From JBCCXL01 sp039191605 (GTDB taxonomy: Bacteria; Acidobacteriota; Thermoanaerobaculia; Multivoradales; JAHZIX01), in assembly GCA_039191605.1 (NCBI GenBank), contig JBCCXL010000019.1, forward strand, positions 62,001 through 126,000: a stretch of DNA of 64,000 nt, written 5' to 3'. Shown here piece by piece: positions 46,190 to 54,685 of the stretch. Every line of letters begins with the position of its first letter. Position 1 is the first letter of the stretch. The notes beneath the pieces were generated by a model that worked only from the letters and a program-made list of their open reading frames with translations, was not told where the DNA came from and ran no database searches. A program made the position numbers and the translations under genes.

Positions 46190-47497
46190 ATGATCAAGCT
46201 TCCCCCCTTTCCCAAAGATCCCAGACGGCGAGCCAACGCTCGTCACCCTTTCCAGCTGCTGCTCCCCATCGCCGCCGCCGTCGTAGCCCTGCTGTGGACC
46301 CCGCTCCCCAGCGAGGCCCAGGAACAGAGCACCCTGCTCTTGGCCTTTAAGAATCGGGAAGGCCGGACGGTCAGCGGCCTGCTGATGGACATCGACTCCC
46401 CCAGCGGCTGCGTGGTGGAGATCGCCGACAGCGGGCCCTTTCCGCTGTGGGCCGGCGATCGCCGTACACTACGCCTCTACAACGGCCGCTTGGGCAGCGG
46501 TCGGAGCCTGCGGGTGCAGGTGGTCCACAATTGCGTCCAGGCGCCAACGGTGCAGGAGTGGTGGTGGATCGACAGCGACGGTGATCGCATCGGCGTGAAG
46601 AAAAAGGTCCCCCAGGACGCCGAGGACAAAGTGTCGGTGATCTCCGTCTTCGAAGAGGGAGTCGGAACCTACGGGCTCGCCTTCACCCTTCCTTCCGGAA
46701 GCGTCGAGCTCACCCTGCCTCAGGACCTGGTCGCCGGTGAGCGCATCAGCGGACGGGTGGCCTACCAAGTGGCCAGCGGCGGCGATGTGGACGACAACCG
46801 CCAGGCGATCGCTCGGGTCGCTGTGGAGGTCGCCGGCCGGTCCCTGGCACCGGGCAGCGGCCGCTGGTCCCTGGAGCTACCCGAAGACGGCTCTTCGGGC
46901 ATCGTCGAAGTCACGCTGTGGGATGCCCGGGGCATGCTTCTGGCCGCCAACGCCGCGCCCCTTGCGGCTCAGCTAGAAGCACCTTCGGACGCCTTTCTGC
47001 TGCCGCGACTGAGCCAGGCGGGCCAGCCGTTCCGCATTCTTGGACCCTTCGATGGCAACAGCGACAATACCCAGATCAACCTCGGCGGCAACAGCGCCCT
47101 GGTGCTGGCGGAAACTCTCCGAGGCCTGGTGGTCCAGGCTCCTAACGCCCCCATCGGCGGAGCGGATCTAGAGATCCGCGAGGCCGATATCGTCGCCGCC
47201 GGAGACCTGCGAAACGTCTCCATCGATGTGCGCTCGACGAAGAGCACCATCGACGTCGGCGAGCGCCTCCAGCTCAGCATCGCCATCGCCGGGCTCGAGG
47301 GCTTACAGCAGGCCTTCGATGTTCACGTGCTCAACCGAACGGTGGGTCTTGCCCACTTCCTCGAGATGGAGCGCGCCTTCGATCTCACCATCTCCCCAGA
47401 GGTGGTGGTGGACGGAGCCTACGCTCACCCCATCACTCTGGAGGGCAGCCGCGGAGGCAGTTTCGAGATTCAGGCGGAGCTCGGCGGCCTGCGCTGA
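46190..47497 (+). CDS. Secreted protein of unknown function
   Basis: A 435-residue product with a basic N-terminus and signal peptide (IAAAVVALLW, cleavage near PSEAQ). The mature part is predicted all-beta, with several Ig-like stretches (TVSGLLMDIDSPSGCVVEIADSG; LSIAIAGLEGLQQAFDVHVLN). Not recognised. It is 65 nt downstream of the SixA-like gene and 109 nt upstream of the zinc-ribbon gene, all on one strand. Confidence 0.75.
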   Translation: MIKLPPFPKDPRRRANARHPFQLLLPIAAAVVALLWTPLPSEAQEQSTLLLAFKNREGRTVSGLLMDIDSPSGCVVEIADSGPFPLWAGDRRTLRLYNGRLGSGRSLRVQVVHNCVQAPTVQEWWWIDSDGDRIGVKKKVPQDAEDKVSVISVFEEGVGTYGLAFTLPSGSVELTLPQDLVAGERISGRVAYQVASGGDVDDNRQAIARVAVEVAGRSLAPGSGRWSLELPEDGSSGIVEVTLWDARGMLLAANAAPLAAQLEAPSDAFLLPRLSQAGQPFRILGPFDGNSDNTQINLGGNSALVLAETLRGLVVQAPNAPIGGADLEIREADIVAAGDLRNVSIDVRSTKSTIDVGERLQLSIAIAGLEGLQQAFDVHVLNRTVGLAHFLEMERAFDLTISPEVVVDGAYAHPITLEGSRGGSFEIQAELGGLR

Positions 47498-47499
47498 AT

Positions 47500-47534
47500 G
47501 CCTGCCGTGAGAGCCTGCCGTGAGAGCCTGAACT
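47500..47534. repeat. 14-bp tandem repeat after the secreted protein gene
   Basis: gcctgccgtgagag is exactly duplicated at 47500 and 47514, with a partial third copy. It starts 3 nt after the stop codon. The period equals that of the arrays at 39006 and 61174. Confidence 0.8.
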
Positions 47535-47606
47535 CAGCCTCCCCCGCGGCAGCGGTCCCGCCTCCAGCCTGCTAACTCCAGAAGCCCCCCAGGAGGCCAG
47601 CCCGCC

Positions 47607-48578
47607 ATGAGTAAGGTTCTCATCGCCTGCAAGAGCTGCCAGCGGCGCCTCGACGCCACCGGCCATCCTCCGGGAACCGTGCTTCGCTGCGTCTGCTCCG
47701 CGGAGGTGATCCTGCCTCCGCCCCACCGCGACGAGGCGGAGGTGGTGCGCTGCTCCAACTGCGGCGGCCCTCGCCAGGAAGGCGCCCAGCGCTGCCCTTA
47801 TTGTCGGGCGGACTACACCCTCCACGAGCAGAATTTGGACACCCTGTGTCCGGTCTGCTTTCACCGCGTCTCTCAAAGCGCCCGGTACTGCCACCACTGC
47901 GGGATCCCGACGCTGCGGGACCAAACCACCGAGATCACCGAGCATCAATGCCCCGCCTGTGACGAGGAAAGCTGGCTGCGAAGCCGGCCACTGAGCTCTC
48001 CCAACGCTACTAGCGGCGAGGCGAGCCCACAGGCTTCGGCTGCCTCCCTCTCGGCTCTGGAATGCCCCCACTGCGCGGGGCTCTGGCTCTCCGCCGAGGC
48101 CTTCCGCCTGCTGGAGGAGCGAGCCTTGCAGACTACGGCTCCGCTACCCGATCTAGCGCAGAGAAAAGCTTCCACGACCCTCTCTGGAGCTCCAGCGCGG
48201 GGGACGGCAAACTTTGGCAGTGGTGGACGAGCCTATCGCCCATGCATCCACTGCGGTCGGCTGATGAATCGTCGCAACTATGGCCGCGGCAGCAGCGTGG
48301 TGATCGACAGCTGTAAGGAACACGGGGCCTGGTTCGACTTCGAAGAGCTGGCCAAGATTCTCGTCTGGCTGCGCCAAGGCGGTGCTCAGCGGCAGCGCTG
48401 GAAGGAAGGGGAGATGGCTCGGGAAGAAGAGAGGAGGAGGCGCTCCCTCGCCGAGGTCGAAGTCCCCCGAGGCATGTTTTCGAAAGCAGACTCCGGAACA
48501 AACACGATGGACGTGCTCGGCGACTTTCTTGATATCACCTCGTTGATCGGTAGCCTGACGTCCAGTCTCTTCGATTGA
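47607..48578 (+). CDS. Multi-zinc-ribbon protein with TFIIB-type fingers
   Basis: A 323-residue protein with many CxxC pairs: CKSCQ, CSNCGG, CPYC, CPVCFH, CHHCG, CPACDE, then CPHCAGLWLSAEAF and CIHCGRLMNRRNYG ending in a CKEHGAWFDFEEL block. The last two form the zf-TFIIB_Nudix-like module found in bacterial zinc-ribbon proteins of unknown role. A charged helical tail follows (RQRWKEGEMAREEERRRR). Cytoplasmic; nucleic acid or protein binding is inferred. Confidence 0.82.
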   Translation: MSKVLIACKSCQRRLDATGHPPGTVLRCVCSAEVILPPPHRDEAEVVRCSNCGGPRQEGAQRCPYCRADYTLHEQNLDTLCPVCFHRVSQSARYCHHCGIPTLRDQTTEITEHQCPACDEESWLRSRPLSSPNATSGEASPQASAASLSALECPHCAGLWLSAEAFRLLEERALQTTAPLPDLAQRKASTTLSGAPARGTANFGSGGRAYRPCIHCGRLMNRRNYGRGSSVVIDSCKEHGAWFDFEELAKILVWLRQGGAQRQRWKEGEMAREEERRRRSLAEVEVPRGMFSKADSGTNTMDVLGDFLDITSLIGSLTSSLFD

Positions 48579-48730
48579 GACTCGCCCCTTCCCCCATCCA
48601 TTAGCTCGCTATCGACGGATTCTTCGGAGACGAGGGGGCACGCCCCGCGCGAGTCGCGGCAAATCGAATCGCTCTCCCCTCGCTACGCCTTCTTCTTCAG
48701 CTACGGAGAGAAGAGCTTCCTGAGAATCCC

Positions 48731-49333
48731 ATGGACAACTATTACGATCCCTCCCCCCTGCTCGTCCTGCGGCGCCCCCTCACCCTGGTGAGCTATCCGG
48801 AAGCCGGTCATCGCATGGTGGGCTATCAGCTCGCCGCCCGCACCGGGCTCCCCTTCGTCGATCTCGATCGCGCGACGGAACACGAGGCGGGGATGAACCA
48901 GTGGCAGGTGTTGCAAGAGCACGGGGAAGAGGGTCTCCGGCAGCTAGAGATCCGCAGCCTCGATCGCGCCCTGCGGCAGCCCCTTCCGGCGATCATCTCC
49001 CTGGGCGATCGAACGCTGATGCATGCGCCAAATCTCGAGAGGGTGCTCGCGGAATCGGATCTCGTCTACCTGCACTTCGATCTGGCGAATTACTACTGGC
49101 ACCTGCGAAAGCTAGAAGAGAGCCGCGGCCGCCTCACCCACCCCTTCCTACCCCACCCGCTGGACTCCATCGACGCCCTGCGGCCGGTGGTCGACGCCAG
49201 AGCTCCGGGCTTTCAGCGAGCTCCTCACCGCCAAGAGCTGGCGGGGCAGCATCCGGCGAAGATTGCGCAACGCCTCCAGAGGGAGCTTTTGCCGCTCCTC
49301 AGCACCACCGCCGTAGGCGCTCTAAACCCCTGA
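48731..49333 (+). CDS. Shikimate kinase-like protein without a P-loop
   Basis: A 200-residue protein aligning with shikimate kinase across its length: LTLVSYPEAGHRMVGYQLA in place of the P-loop GxxGxGKST, then PFVDLDRATEHEAG (DLD motif kept), HGEEGLRQLEI (substrate Arg R70 kept), and ISLGDRTL in place of GGG. The Walker A Gly, Lys and Ser are S21, H27 and R28, so ATP binding in the usual way is lost. It ends with a hairpin overlapping its stop. Probably a repurposed pseudokinase. No other aro genes are nearby. Confidence 0.76.
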   Translation: MDNYYDPSPLLVLRRPLTLVSYPEAGHRMVGYQLAARTGLPFVDLDRATEHEAGMNQWQVLQEHGEEGLRQLEIRSLDRALRQPLPAIISLGDRTLMHAPNLERVLAESDLVYLHFDLANYYWHLRKLEESRGRLTHPFLPHPLDSIDALRPVVDARAPGFQRAPHRQELAGQHPAKIAQRLQRELLPLLSTTAVGALNP

Positions 49334-49348
49334 CTTCGCGGGGGTTTA
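49323..49348 (+). terminator. Hairpin overlapping the stop of the shikimate kinase-like gene
   Basis: TAAACCCC (49323-49330) pairs with GGGGTTTA (49341-49348); the TGA stop is in the loop. No T run follows, so terminator function is possible but unproven. Confidence 0.55.
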
Positions 49349-49470
49349 ACCGCTTCGCCACAGGGCCGTCACAAGGATCTGTGGAAACCTTGACGGCGAG
49401 TCTCCCTTCGGGTTTGCGCCGGACTACCGCCATAACCAATAAATTCATTAGAATCAAACACTTAAGAAGA

Positions 49471-49500
49471 TTGCACAAAGCATTGTTCAATGCGTAGAAA
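49471..49500 (+). promoter_or_regulatory. Candidate sigma70 promoter for the PhoB/PhoR-type operon
   Basis: TTGCAC (49471-49476) and TAGAAA (49495-49500) are 18 nt apart within an AT-rich stretch (about 49430-49500). A small inverted repeat GCATTG-TT-CAATGC (49480-49493) sits in the spacer. Sequence match is moderate. Confidence 0.4.
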
Positions 49501-49539
49501 GGGCAGTAGAACCGCCACTTTGCTGTCATTTCACCAGGG

Positions 49540-49574
49540 TTCTCCACAGAGTTTTCCACAGGAGCTGTGGAGAA
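49540..49574 (+). promoter_or_regulatory. Inverted repeat covering the phoB-type ribosome site, with DnaA-box-like words
   Basis: TTCTCCACAG (49540-49549) and CTGTGGAGAA (49565-49574) are perfect reverse complements. The right arm includes GGAG, the likely ribosome site for the ATG at 49578. Between the arms is TTTTCCACA (49552-49560), one mismatch from the DnaA box TTATCCACA. Possible roles: a ribosome-site hairpin in the leader, or DnaA-box-like binding sites. Confidence 0.5.
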
Positions 49575-49577
49575 CGC

Positions 49578-50279
49578 ATGCTATCGTCCCCGGTCATGAG
49601 CGATACCCGGATCTTCGTCGTGGAAGACGAGCCCGACATTGCCGAAGTGCTGCAGTCCAATCTCGAACGAGAGGGCTTTGGAGTCTCGGTTTTTAATCGT
49701 GGAGACGCCGCGCTGGAGGCGATTCGCCAGACTCCCCCCAGCCTGATTCTGCTCGATCTGATGCTCCCCGGACTCGATGGCCTCGACCTCGCCAAGCTGC
49801 TCAAGCAGGAGAAGAGCACGGCGCGGATCCCGGTGGTGATGCTCACCGCCAAAGATGAAGAGGTGGACCGCATCGTCGGCTTGGAGCTGGGGGCCGATGA
49901 CTACATCAGCAAGCCCTTCAGCCCGCGGGAGGTGATGCTGCGCATCAAGGCGGTGCTACGCCGCGCCCCGCAGCCGCGAGAGGAGAAGGAGCTGCTGGAA
50001 GTCGGCGGGATCCGCCTCGACATCCCGGGCCATCAGCTCTTCGTCCGCGACAAGGCCCGCTCCCTCACCGCGACGGAATTCCGCTTGCTCAAGGTCTTGA
50101 TGGAGCGCGCTGGGCGGGTGCAGACCCGGGGACGGCTGCTGGCGGATGTTTGGGGCTACGCAGAGGAAGTAGACAGCCGCACCGTCGATACCCACATTCG
50201 CCGGCTTCGCCGCAAGCTAGAAGGAGAGTCTGGCCGGATCGAAACGGTCGTCGGCGTCGGCTATCGCCTGCGGACCTGA
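49578..50279 (+). CDS. PhoB-like OmpR-family response regulator
   Basis: The 233-residue product has a receiver domain (acidic pair E17/D18, phospho-acceptor D60, T90, K112) and a C-terminal OmpR winged helix (LTATEFRLLKVLMERAGRVQTRGRLL and VDTHIRRLRRKLE). The ATG at 49578 has GGAG 5 nt upstream; the ATG at 49596 has none. The adjacent kinase has PhoR architecture, so phosphate control is likely, but pst and phoU genes are absent from the window. Confidence 0.9.
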   Translation: MLSSPVMSDTRIFVVEDEPDIAEVLQSNLEREGFGVSVFNRGDAALEAIRQTPPSLILLDLMLPGLDGLDLAKLLKQEKSTARIPVVMLTAKDEEVDRIVGLELGADDYISKPFSPREVMLRIKAVLRRAPQPREEKELLEVGGIRLDIPGHQLFVRDKARSLTATEFRLLKVLMERAGRVQTRGRLLADVWGYAEEVDSRTVDTHIRRLRRKLEGESGRIETVVGVGYRLRT

Positions 50280-50330
50280 AGGTCCTCGGTGCCGCGCCCC
50301 CGGATTCGATCCTGAGTCGAGCTTTCCGCT

Positions 50331-52250
50331 ATGGGTTTCCTACCTTCCTTTCGCATTCGACTGACTTCTTTATGGCCTGCGCTCTCCGCCCTGGCGGCGG
50401 CGACGCTGCTGCTGTGGTGGCAGCTGCCGTCCACCTTGGGAGGCGTCGCCACCGAGCAGATGCTCGCTACCGCCAGGGCCCACGCCAATATGGTGCGTAC
50501 CTTCGACGGCCTCGAAGGGCCGCAGCTTCAGGTCGCCCTGCAGCGCCTGGTGGCGGGCCAATCTCAGCAGCTGACCCTCATCGCCGCCGACGGTAGGGTG
50601 CTCGCCGACAGCAGCAAGACCTACGACGGTCTGCTGGCGATGGAGAACCTCGGCCTCGAGCCCGAGGTTGCCCAGGCTCGTCAATGGGGCTCCGGCACCG
50701 CCGTTCGTCAACGTCCCCAGGATCACGCCGACCACGCCTTCGCCGCCATCGAGATCTTCACCCAGGCCGGTGAGCGCCGAGTGCTGCGGGTTTCCCAGCC
50801 GCTGGGTCAGCTGCGCACCGTTCGGCAGAGCCTCGCCCGCGCCATGGCCGGGGCCACCACCGTCGGCCTGCTGGTGATCGCCCTGGTCTCTTGGTACCTG
50901 GATCGCCGCTTCTTCCGGCCCATGACCCGAATCATCGACGGCGCCGGCGAGCTCGCCGGCGGCGATCTGGCGGCCCGGATCCGCCCACCGCGCCAGAGCG
51001 ATCTCGGCCGCCTCGCCGGCGTCCTCAATCATCTCGCCTCGCGCCTCCAGGCCCAGGTGGGCGAGCTTCAGGGGGAACGCAACCAGCTTCGGGCGATCCT
51101 CTCCTCGATGTCCGAAGGGGTGCTGGTCACCGACTCCGACGGTCGCGCGCTGCTGGCCAATCCGGCCTTCCTTCACCTCTTCGGCCATACCGGTTCCATC
51201 CGCGGCTGGAGACCGCTGGAGATCTCCCGCCAGCCGGACCTCGACCAGGTGATCCGCTTCACCCTCGCCGACGGGGCAGAATCAGTGCATCAGCGCCAGC
51301 TACGCACCCCGGAGGAACGCTCGGTGGTGCTCACCGCCGGCGCGCTGAAGGGAAGCGGCGGCGTGGTGGTGGTGGCCCGCGATGTCACCGAAGAAGATCG
51401 CACCATGACCATGCGGCGGGAATTCGTCGCCAACGTCTCCCACGAGCTCAAAACTCCTCTCTCGGCGATCCGCGGTTATGCCGAAACCCTGGAGGACTGG
51501 GCGCTGGAGGACCCCGAGACCTCGCAGCGCTACCTCGGCCGGATCCTCGCCCAATGCCAGCGCCTCCAGCTGCTGCTGGATGACCTCTTGACCCTCTCTC
51601 GCCTGGAGGGCACCGCCGAAGCACCGCGCCTCGAGCTGATCGATCTCGAAGCCCTCACCTACCAGGCCCGGGAGCTGGTCTCCGCCGCCGCCCAAGATCG
51701 CAAAGTAGAGATTCTCATCGAGCCCCACGGCTCCCTGCCTCAGATCGAGGGGATCTACAACGACCTCGAGCGGATGCTGGTGAACCTGCTGGAGAACGCG
51801 GTGAAGTACAACCACCCAGGGGGCGAGGTCTTCGTTCGACTCGACATCGAGGACGAGGATGTCGTGCTGGAGGTCGAGGACACCGGCATCGGAATCCCCC
51901 ACGAAGCCCTACCCCGCATTTTCGAGCGCTTCTTTCGAGTCGACTCGGGGCGCGCCCGTACCCAGGGCGGGACTGGCCTCGGCCTCTCCATCGTCAAACA
52001 TATCGCTCAGGGTCACGGCGGCACGGTCGAGGTGGAGAGCGTCACCGGAGAAGGCTCCACCTTCCGAGTGTTCCTCCCCTGGAAGGCCGAGGATCCAGAA
52101 AACACCGGGTTCGTGAACCAAGGCGGCAACGGGAAAAGCCTCGGCCCGAACGATCCGCGGGAATCTAGCCCCCGGCTCCACCGGCGCGCCACCTCGGACC
52201 CTCGACTCGGCTACGGCATGGCTCGGGTCACCGCCGCTCGACGACGTTAA
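50331..52250 (+). CDS. PhoR-like sensor histidine kinase
   Basis: A 639-residue kinase, 51 nt after the regulator gene. N-terminal helix, an external sensor domain of about 150 residues, a second helix (near 170-190), HAMP (RFFRPMTRIIDGAGELAGGDLAARI), PAS (ILSSMSEGVLVTDSDGRALLANPAF), HisKA with H371 (NVSHELKTPLSAIRGYAE), and HATPase with NLLENAVKYN, DTGIGIP and GGTGLGLSIV. A basic, likely disordered tail of about 50 residues follows the kinase core. Confidence 0.93.
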   Translation: MGFLPSFRIRLTSLWPALSALAAATLLLWWQLPSTLGGVATEQMLATARAHANMVRTFDGLEGPQLQVALQRLVAGQSQQLTLIAADGRVLADSSKTYDGLLAMENLGLEPEVAQARQWGSGTAVRQRPQDHADHAFAAIEIFTQAGERRVLRVSQPLGQLRTVRQSLARAMAGATTVGLLVIALVSWYLDRRFFRPMTRIIDGAGELAGGDLAARIRPPRQSDLGRLAGVLNHLASRLQAQVGELQGERNQLRAILSSMSEGVLVTDSDGRALLANPAFLHLFGHTGSIRGWRPLEISRQPDLDQVIRFTLADGAESVHQRQLRTPEERSVVLTAGALKGSGGVVVVARDVTEEDRTMTMRREFVANVSHELKTPLSAIRGYAETLEDWALEDPETSQRYLGRILAQCQRLQLLLDDLLTLSRLEGTAEAPRLELIDLEALTYQARELVSAAAQDRKVEILIEPHGSLPQIEGIYNDLERMLVNLLENAVKYNHPGGEVFVRLDIEDEDVVLEVEDTGIGIPHEALPRIFERFFRVDSGRARTQGGTGLGLSIVKHIAQGHGGTVEVESVTGEGSTFRVFLPWKAEDPENTGFVNQGGNGKSLGPNDPRESSPRLHRRATSDPRLGYGMARVTAARRR

Positions 52251-52295
52251 AGAAAGGCGCGCTGAAGAGGGCTACCGTCAGGAGCTCGTTCTCGC

Positions 52296-54557
52296 CTACT
52301 GCCGGAAAGCCCGCACGATCCGATCTCCGACCTCCAGCTGGTCGAGGAATTCATCTCCTTCCACCACCTGGCCGAAGAGGGTGTAATTCCCATCCAGGTG
52401 AGGGGTGGGGATATGGGTGATGAAGATCTGGCAGCCGCCGGTGTCTTTGCCCGCCTTAGGCATCCCGACGCCTCCGCGGCGGTACGGGCGCTGGGAGATC
52501 TCGTCTCGCACCACGTAGCCGGGGCCGCCCCAGCCGTCTCCCCGCGGGTCGCCTCCCTGGACGACGAAGTTGGGCACCACCCGATGCCAAATGAGGCCGT
52601 CGTAGAAGCCTTCGTCCACCCGCTGGAGGAAGCTCGCCACGTGAATCGGAGCCTCCTGCGGGAAGGTCTCCACCACCAGGCTTCCCTTCTCGGTTTCTAA
52701 CACCACCCGGGATTGACCGCTCACCGCTTCACCGAGCCAGGGGGAGAGCTCCGGCGAGCCGGCGGCGGCGACTTCTGGGGCGCTTTCCCCAAGCTCCGCC
52801 AAGGCCGCTCGGGCTCGGCTGCGTACCGAGGGGGCCGGATCCTCCGCCGCGATCGCCCGCAGCTCGGGAACCACCTTCGCCTCGGGCCCGCTGGCCAGAG
52901 TGTCGGCGATCTGCTCCCGCACCTCGATCCATTCCACTCCGGGGGATTGGGCATAGGCGCTGCGCAGGGGATCTACCCAATAGCCGGAGGAGCCCAGGGA
53001 CGGACCGGCCTCCAGGCGCCGACCGAGAACATCGACCGCGGTACCGCGCACCGCCAGATCCCCTTCGTTCAGGGCGTCCGTCAGCAGGGTCCCGGCGATC
53101 TCCCGAGTGGAGGCCGGCGCCGCGACGAGGGACTCTTCGTCCAGCTGTCCGAGGGCCGCCACCACCGCCGCCCGCACCCGGCGGTCTTCCTCTTCCCAGG
53201 CCCTCACCAAAACGTCGAGGGCATCGGCAGCGCTCCCCAAACGCGGAGCCGCCGTGGCCGCCGCCACCTGCAAAGTCCAGGGACCTTCCTCCAGCGCCGA
53301 GAAAATCAGGTCCCGCGAGCTTCCACCGAGGCGCCGCGCTAGAGCCCGCAGGGCCGCCGCCCGCACCGTCGGCGAGGGATCTTCCTCTAAGAAGGTCTCG
53401 AGGGTCGCCTGGGAGGATGCATCTCCCCGCAGGCTCCAGGCTCCCGCCACCGCCGTGCGCACGTGGAGGGAGGCATCGGAAGCCGCCGCCGCCGGCAGCG
53501 CCTCGGTCCAGCCGAGGGCGGTGAGAGCCTCCACCGCCGCCGTCCGCACTCGGGCGCTCTCATCCCCCAACACCAGCGCCGCCAGCGTACCCCGGGCCGA
53601 CGCTAGGTTCTCCTCTCCCACCGTGGTCGGCGGAGTGGCGACGCGGCCGAGACCGCGCAGCGACCACAGCCGAGTCCATTCATCGGTGGCCGAGGTCGCC
53701 GCCAGCAGGCCATCCCAGGCCTCCGGCTGAGCGTAGCGGGAGAAGTAATGGGCGGACATCTCCCTCACCGTGGTCGAGGAATCCGCCAGGCCTGCCTCGA
53801 GGGCGTCCAGCGCGACCCCTGGAAGCACCGCCGGTGCCTCCACCTCGCGCCGCCAAACCGGAGCGAAGCGCAACCGGAACAACGCGTGGGCCGCCGCCGC
53901 CCGCACCGCGGAATCCTCCGCTTCCCGCAGATAGGAAGCGATGTCCTGAGCCCTGGAAGAGGCTTCCGCCGCTGGCGTCACCTTCCCCAGGGCCTCGAGG
54001 GCCAGGGCCTGCAAAGCCGGCTCCTGCTCCTGCTGCAAAATCTCCGCGAGCCGACGCCGCGGCTCCACCGGCACCCGATTGCCGCTCTCCAAGCCCAGCT
54101 GCCCAAAGGCGAAGAGGGCCACTCGCCGCAGCTCCGTCGGCAGCTCCGGCTCCGCGGCAGCGATGAGCGCCTCGGCATAGGCGGGGTCCTGAATCCTGCC
54201 CATGGCCTGCGCTGCCCGTACTCTCAATCCCAGCTCACCGCTGGCGAGCACCTCCTTCAGAGGGTCGGAATCCTTCACCCGCTGATCTTCCAGGCGAACG
54301 ATGTCGGCGATGCTCTCCACCCCGTCGATGGAGGGATCCCGCTCCGCGGGAGACGAGCATCCAGCGAGAGTCATGGCCGCCAAGATCATCACGGTGAGGC
54401 ACGCTACCGCGCCAAGGGGCAAACGCACGGCTCCCCCACGACTGCGGACACCGACTGCGGCAAGATCACTTCGGGACTGCATCACTTCGGACTGGATTCT
54501 TTTGGACTGGATTCTTTTGGACTGCATTGTTTTGGACTGTGTCGTATGGCATTGCAT
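52296..54557 (-). CDS. HEAT-repeat and cyclophilin (peptidyl-prolyl isomerase) lipoprotein
   Basis: A 753-residue fusion. A lipobox (MTLAGC) follows a repetitive leader. About 530 residues of HEAT-like repeats (AALRALARRLG, RAAVVAALGQLDEES and similar) precede a C-terminal cyclophilin domain beginning RVVLETEKGSLVVETFPQEAP, with FYDGLIWHRVVPNFVVQGGDP and MPKAGKDTGGCQIFITH. The active-site Arg is kept (HRV). Likely envelope-anchored chaperone with a protein-binding solenoid. The start at 54557 has AAGG upstream; a later ATG at 54482 would remove the repeats. Confidence 0.87.
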   Translation of the reverse strand: MQCHTTQSKTMQSKRIQSKRIQSEVMQSRSDLAAVGVRSRGGAVRLPLGAVACLTVMILAAMTLAGCSSPAERDPSIDGVESIADIVRLEDQRVKDSDPLKEVLASGELGLRVRAAQAMGRIQDPAYAEALIAAAEPELPTELRRVALFAFGQLGLESGNRVPVEPRRRLAEILQQEQEPALQALALEALGKVTPAAEASSRAQDIASYLREAEDSAVRAAAAHALFRLRFAPVWRREVEAPAVLPGVALDALEAGLADSSTTVREMSAHYFSRYAQPEAWDGLLAATSATDEWTRLWSLRGLGRVATPPTTVGEENLASARGTLAALVLGDESARVRTAAVEALTALGWTEALPAAAASDASLHVRTAVAGAWSLRGDASSQATLETFLEEDPSPTVRAAALRALARRLGGSSRDLIFSALEEGPWTLQVAAATAAPRLGSAADALDVLVRAWEEEDRRVRAAVVAALGQLDEESLVAAPASTREIAGTLLTDALNEGDLAVRGTAVDVLGRRLEAGPSLGSSGYWVDPLRSAYAQSPGVEWIEVREQIADTLASGPEAKVVPELRAIAAEDPAPSVRSRARAALAELGESAPEVAAAGSPELSPWLGEAVSGQSRVVLETEKGSLVVETFPQEAPIHVASFLQRVDEGFYDGLIWHRVVPNFVVQGGDPRGDGWGGPGYVVRDEISQRPYRRGGVGMPKAGKDTGGCQIFITHIPTPHLDGNYTLFGQVVEGDEFLDQLEVGDRIVRAFRQ
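54472..54545 (-). repeat. In-frame 15-bp repeats in lipoprotein leader
   Basis: Four or five copies of the plus-strand unit ggactggattctttt (some diverged) encode MQSKRIQSKRIQSE-type leader residues before the lipoprotein signal. Multiple-of-three period. Confidence 0.75.
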
Positions 54558-54685
54558 AAACGCCTTATACCCCGTCTCCCGGCAAAGGTCCAGGCCGCCG
54601 CGGCCGCCGGGGGCCCGCGCCCCAGCGCCTGCTATGCTCCCTCCCTTCCCACTCCCTCCACCCTCTACCGACGAGACTCCATTCC

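Noticed and set aside
49430..49580. Region considered as an origin of replication
   Set aside because: AT-rich with two or three DnaA-box-like words, but no dnaA, dnaN or gyrB nearby and too few boxes; kept only as a regulatory finding.
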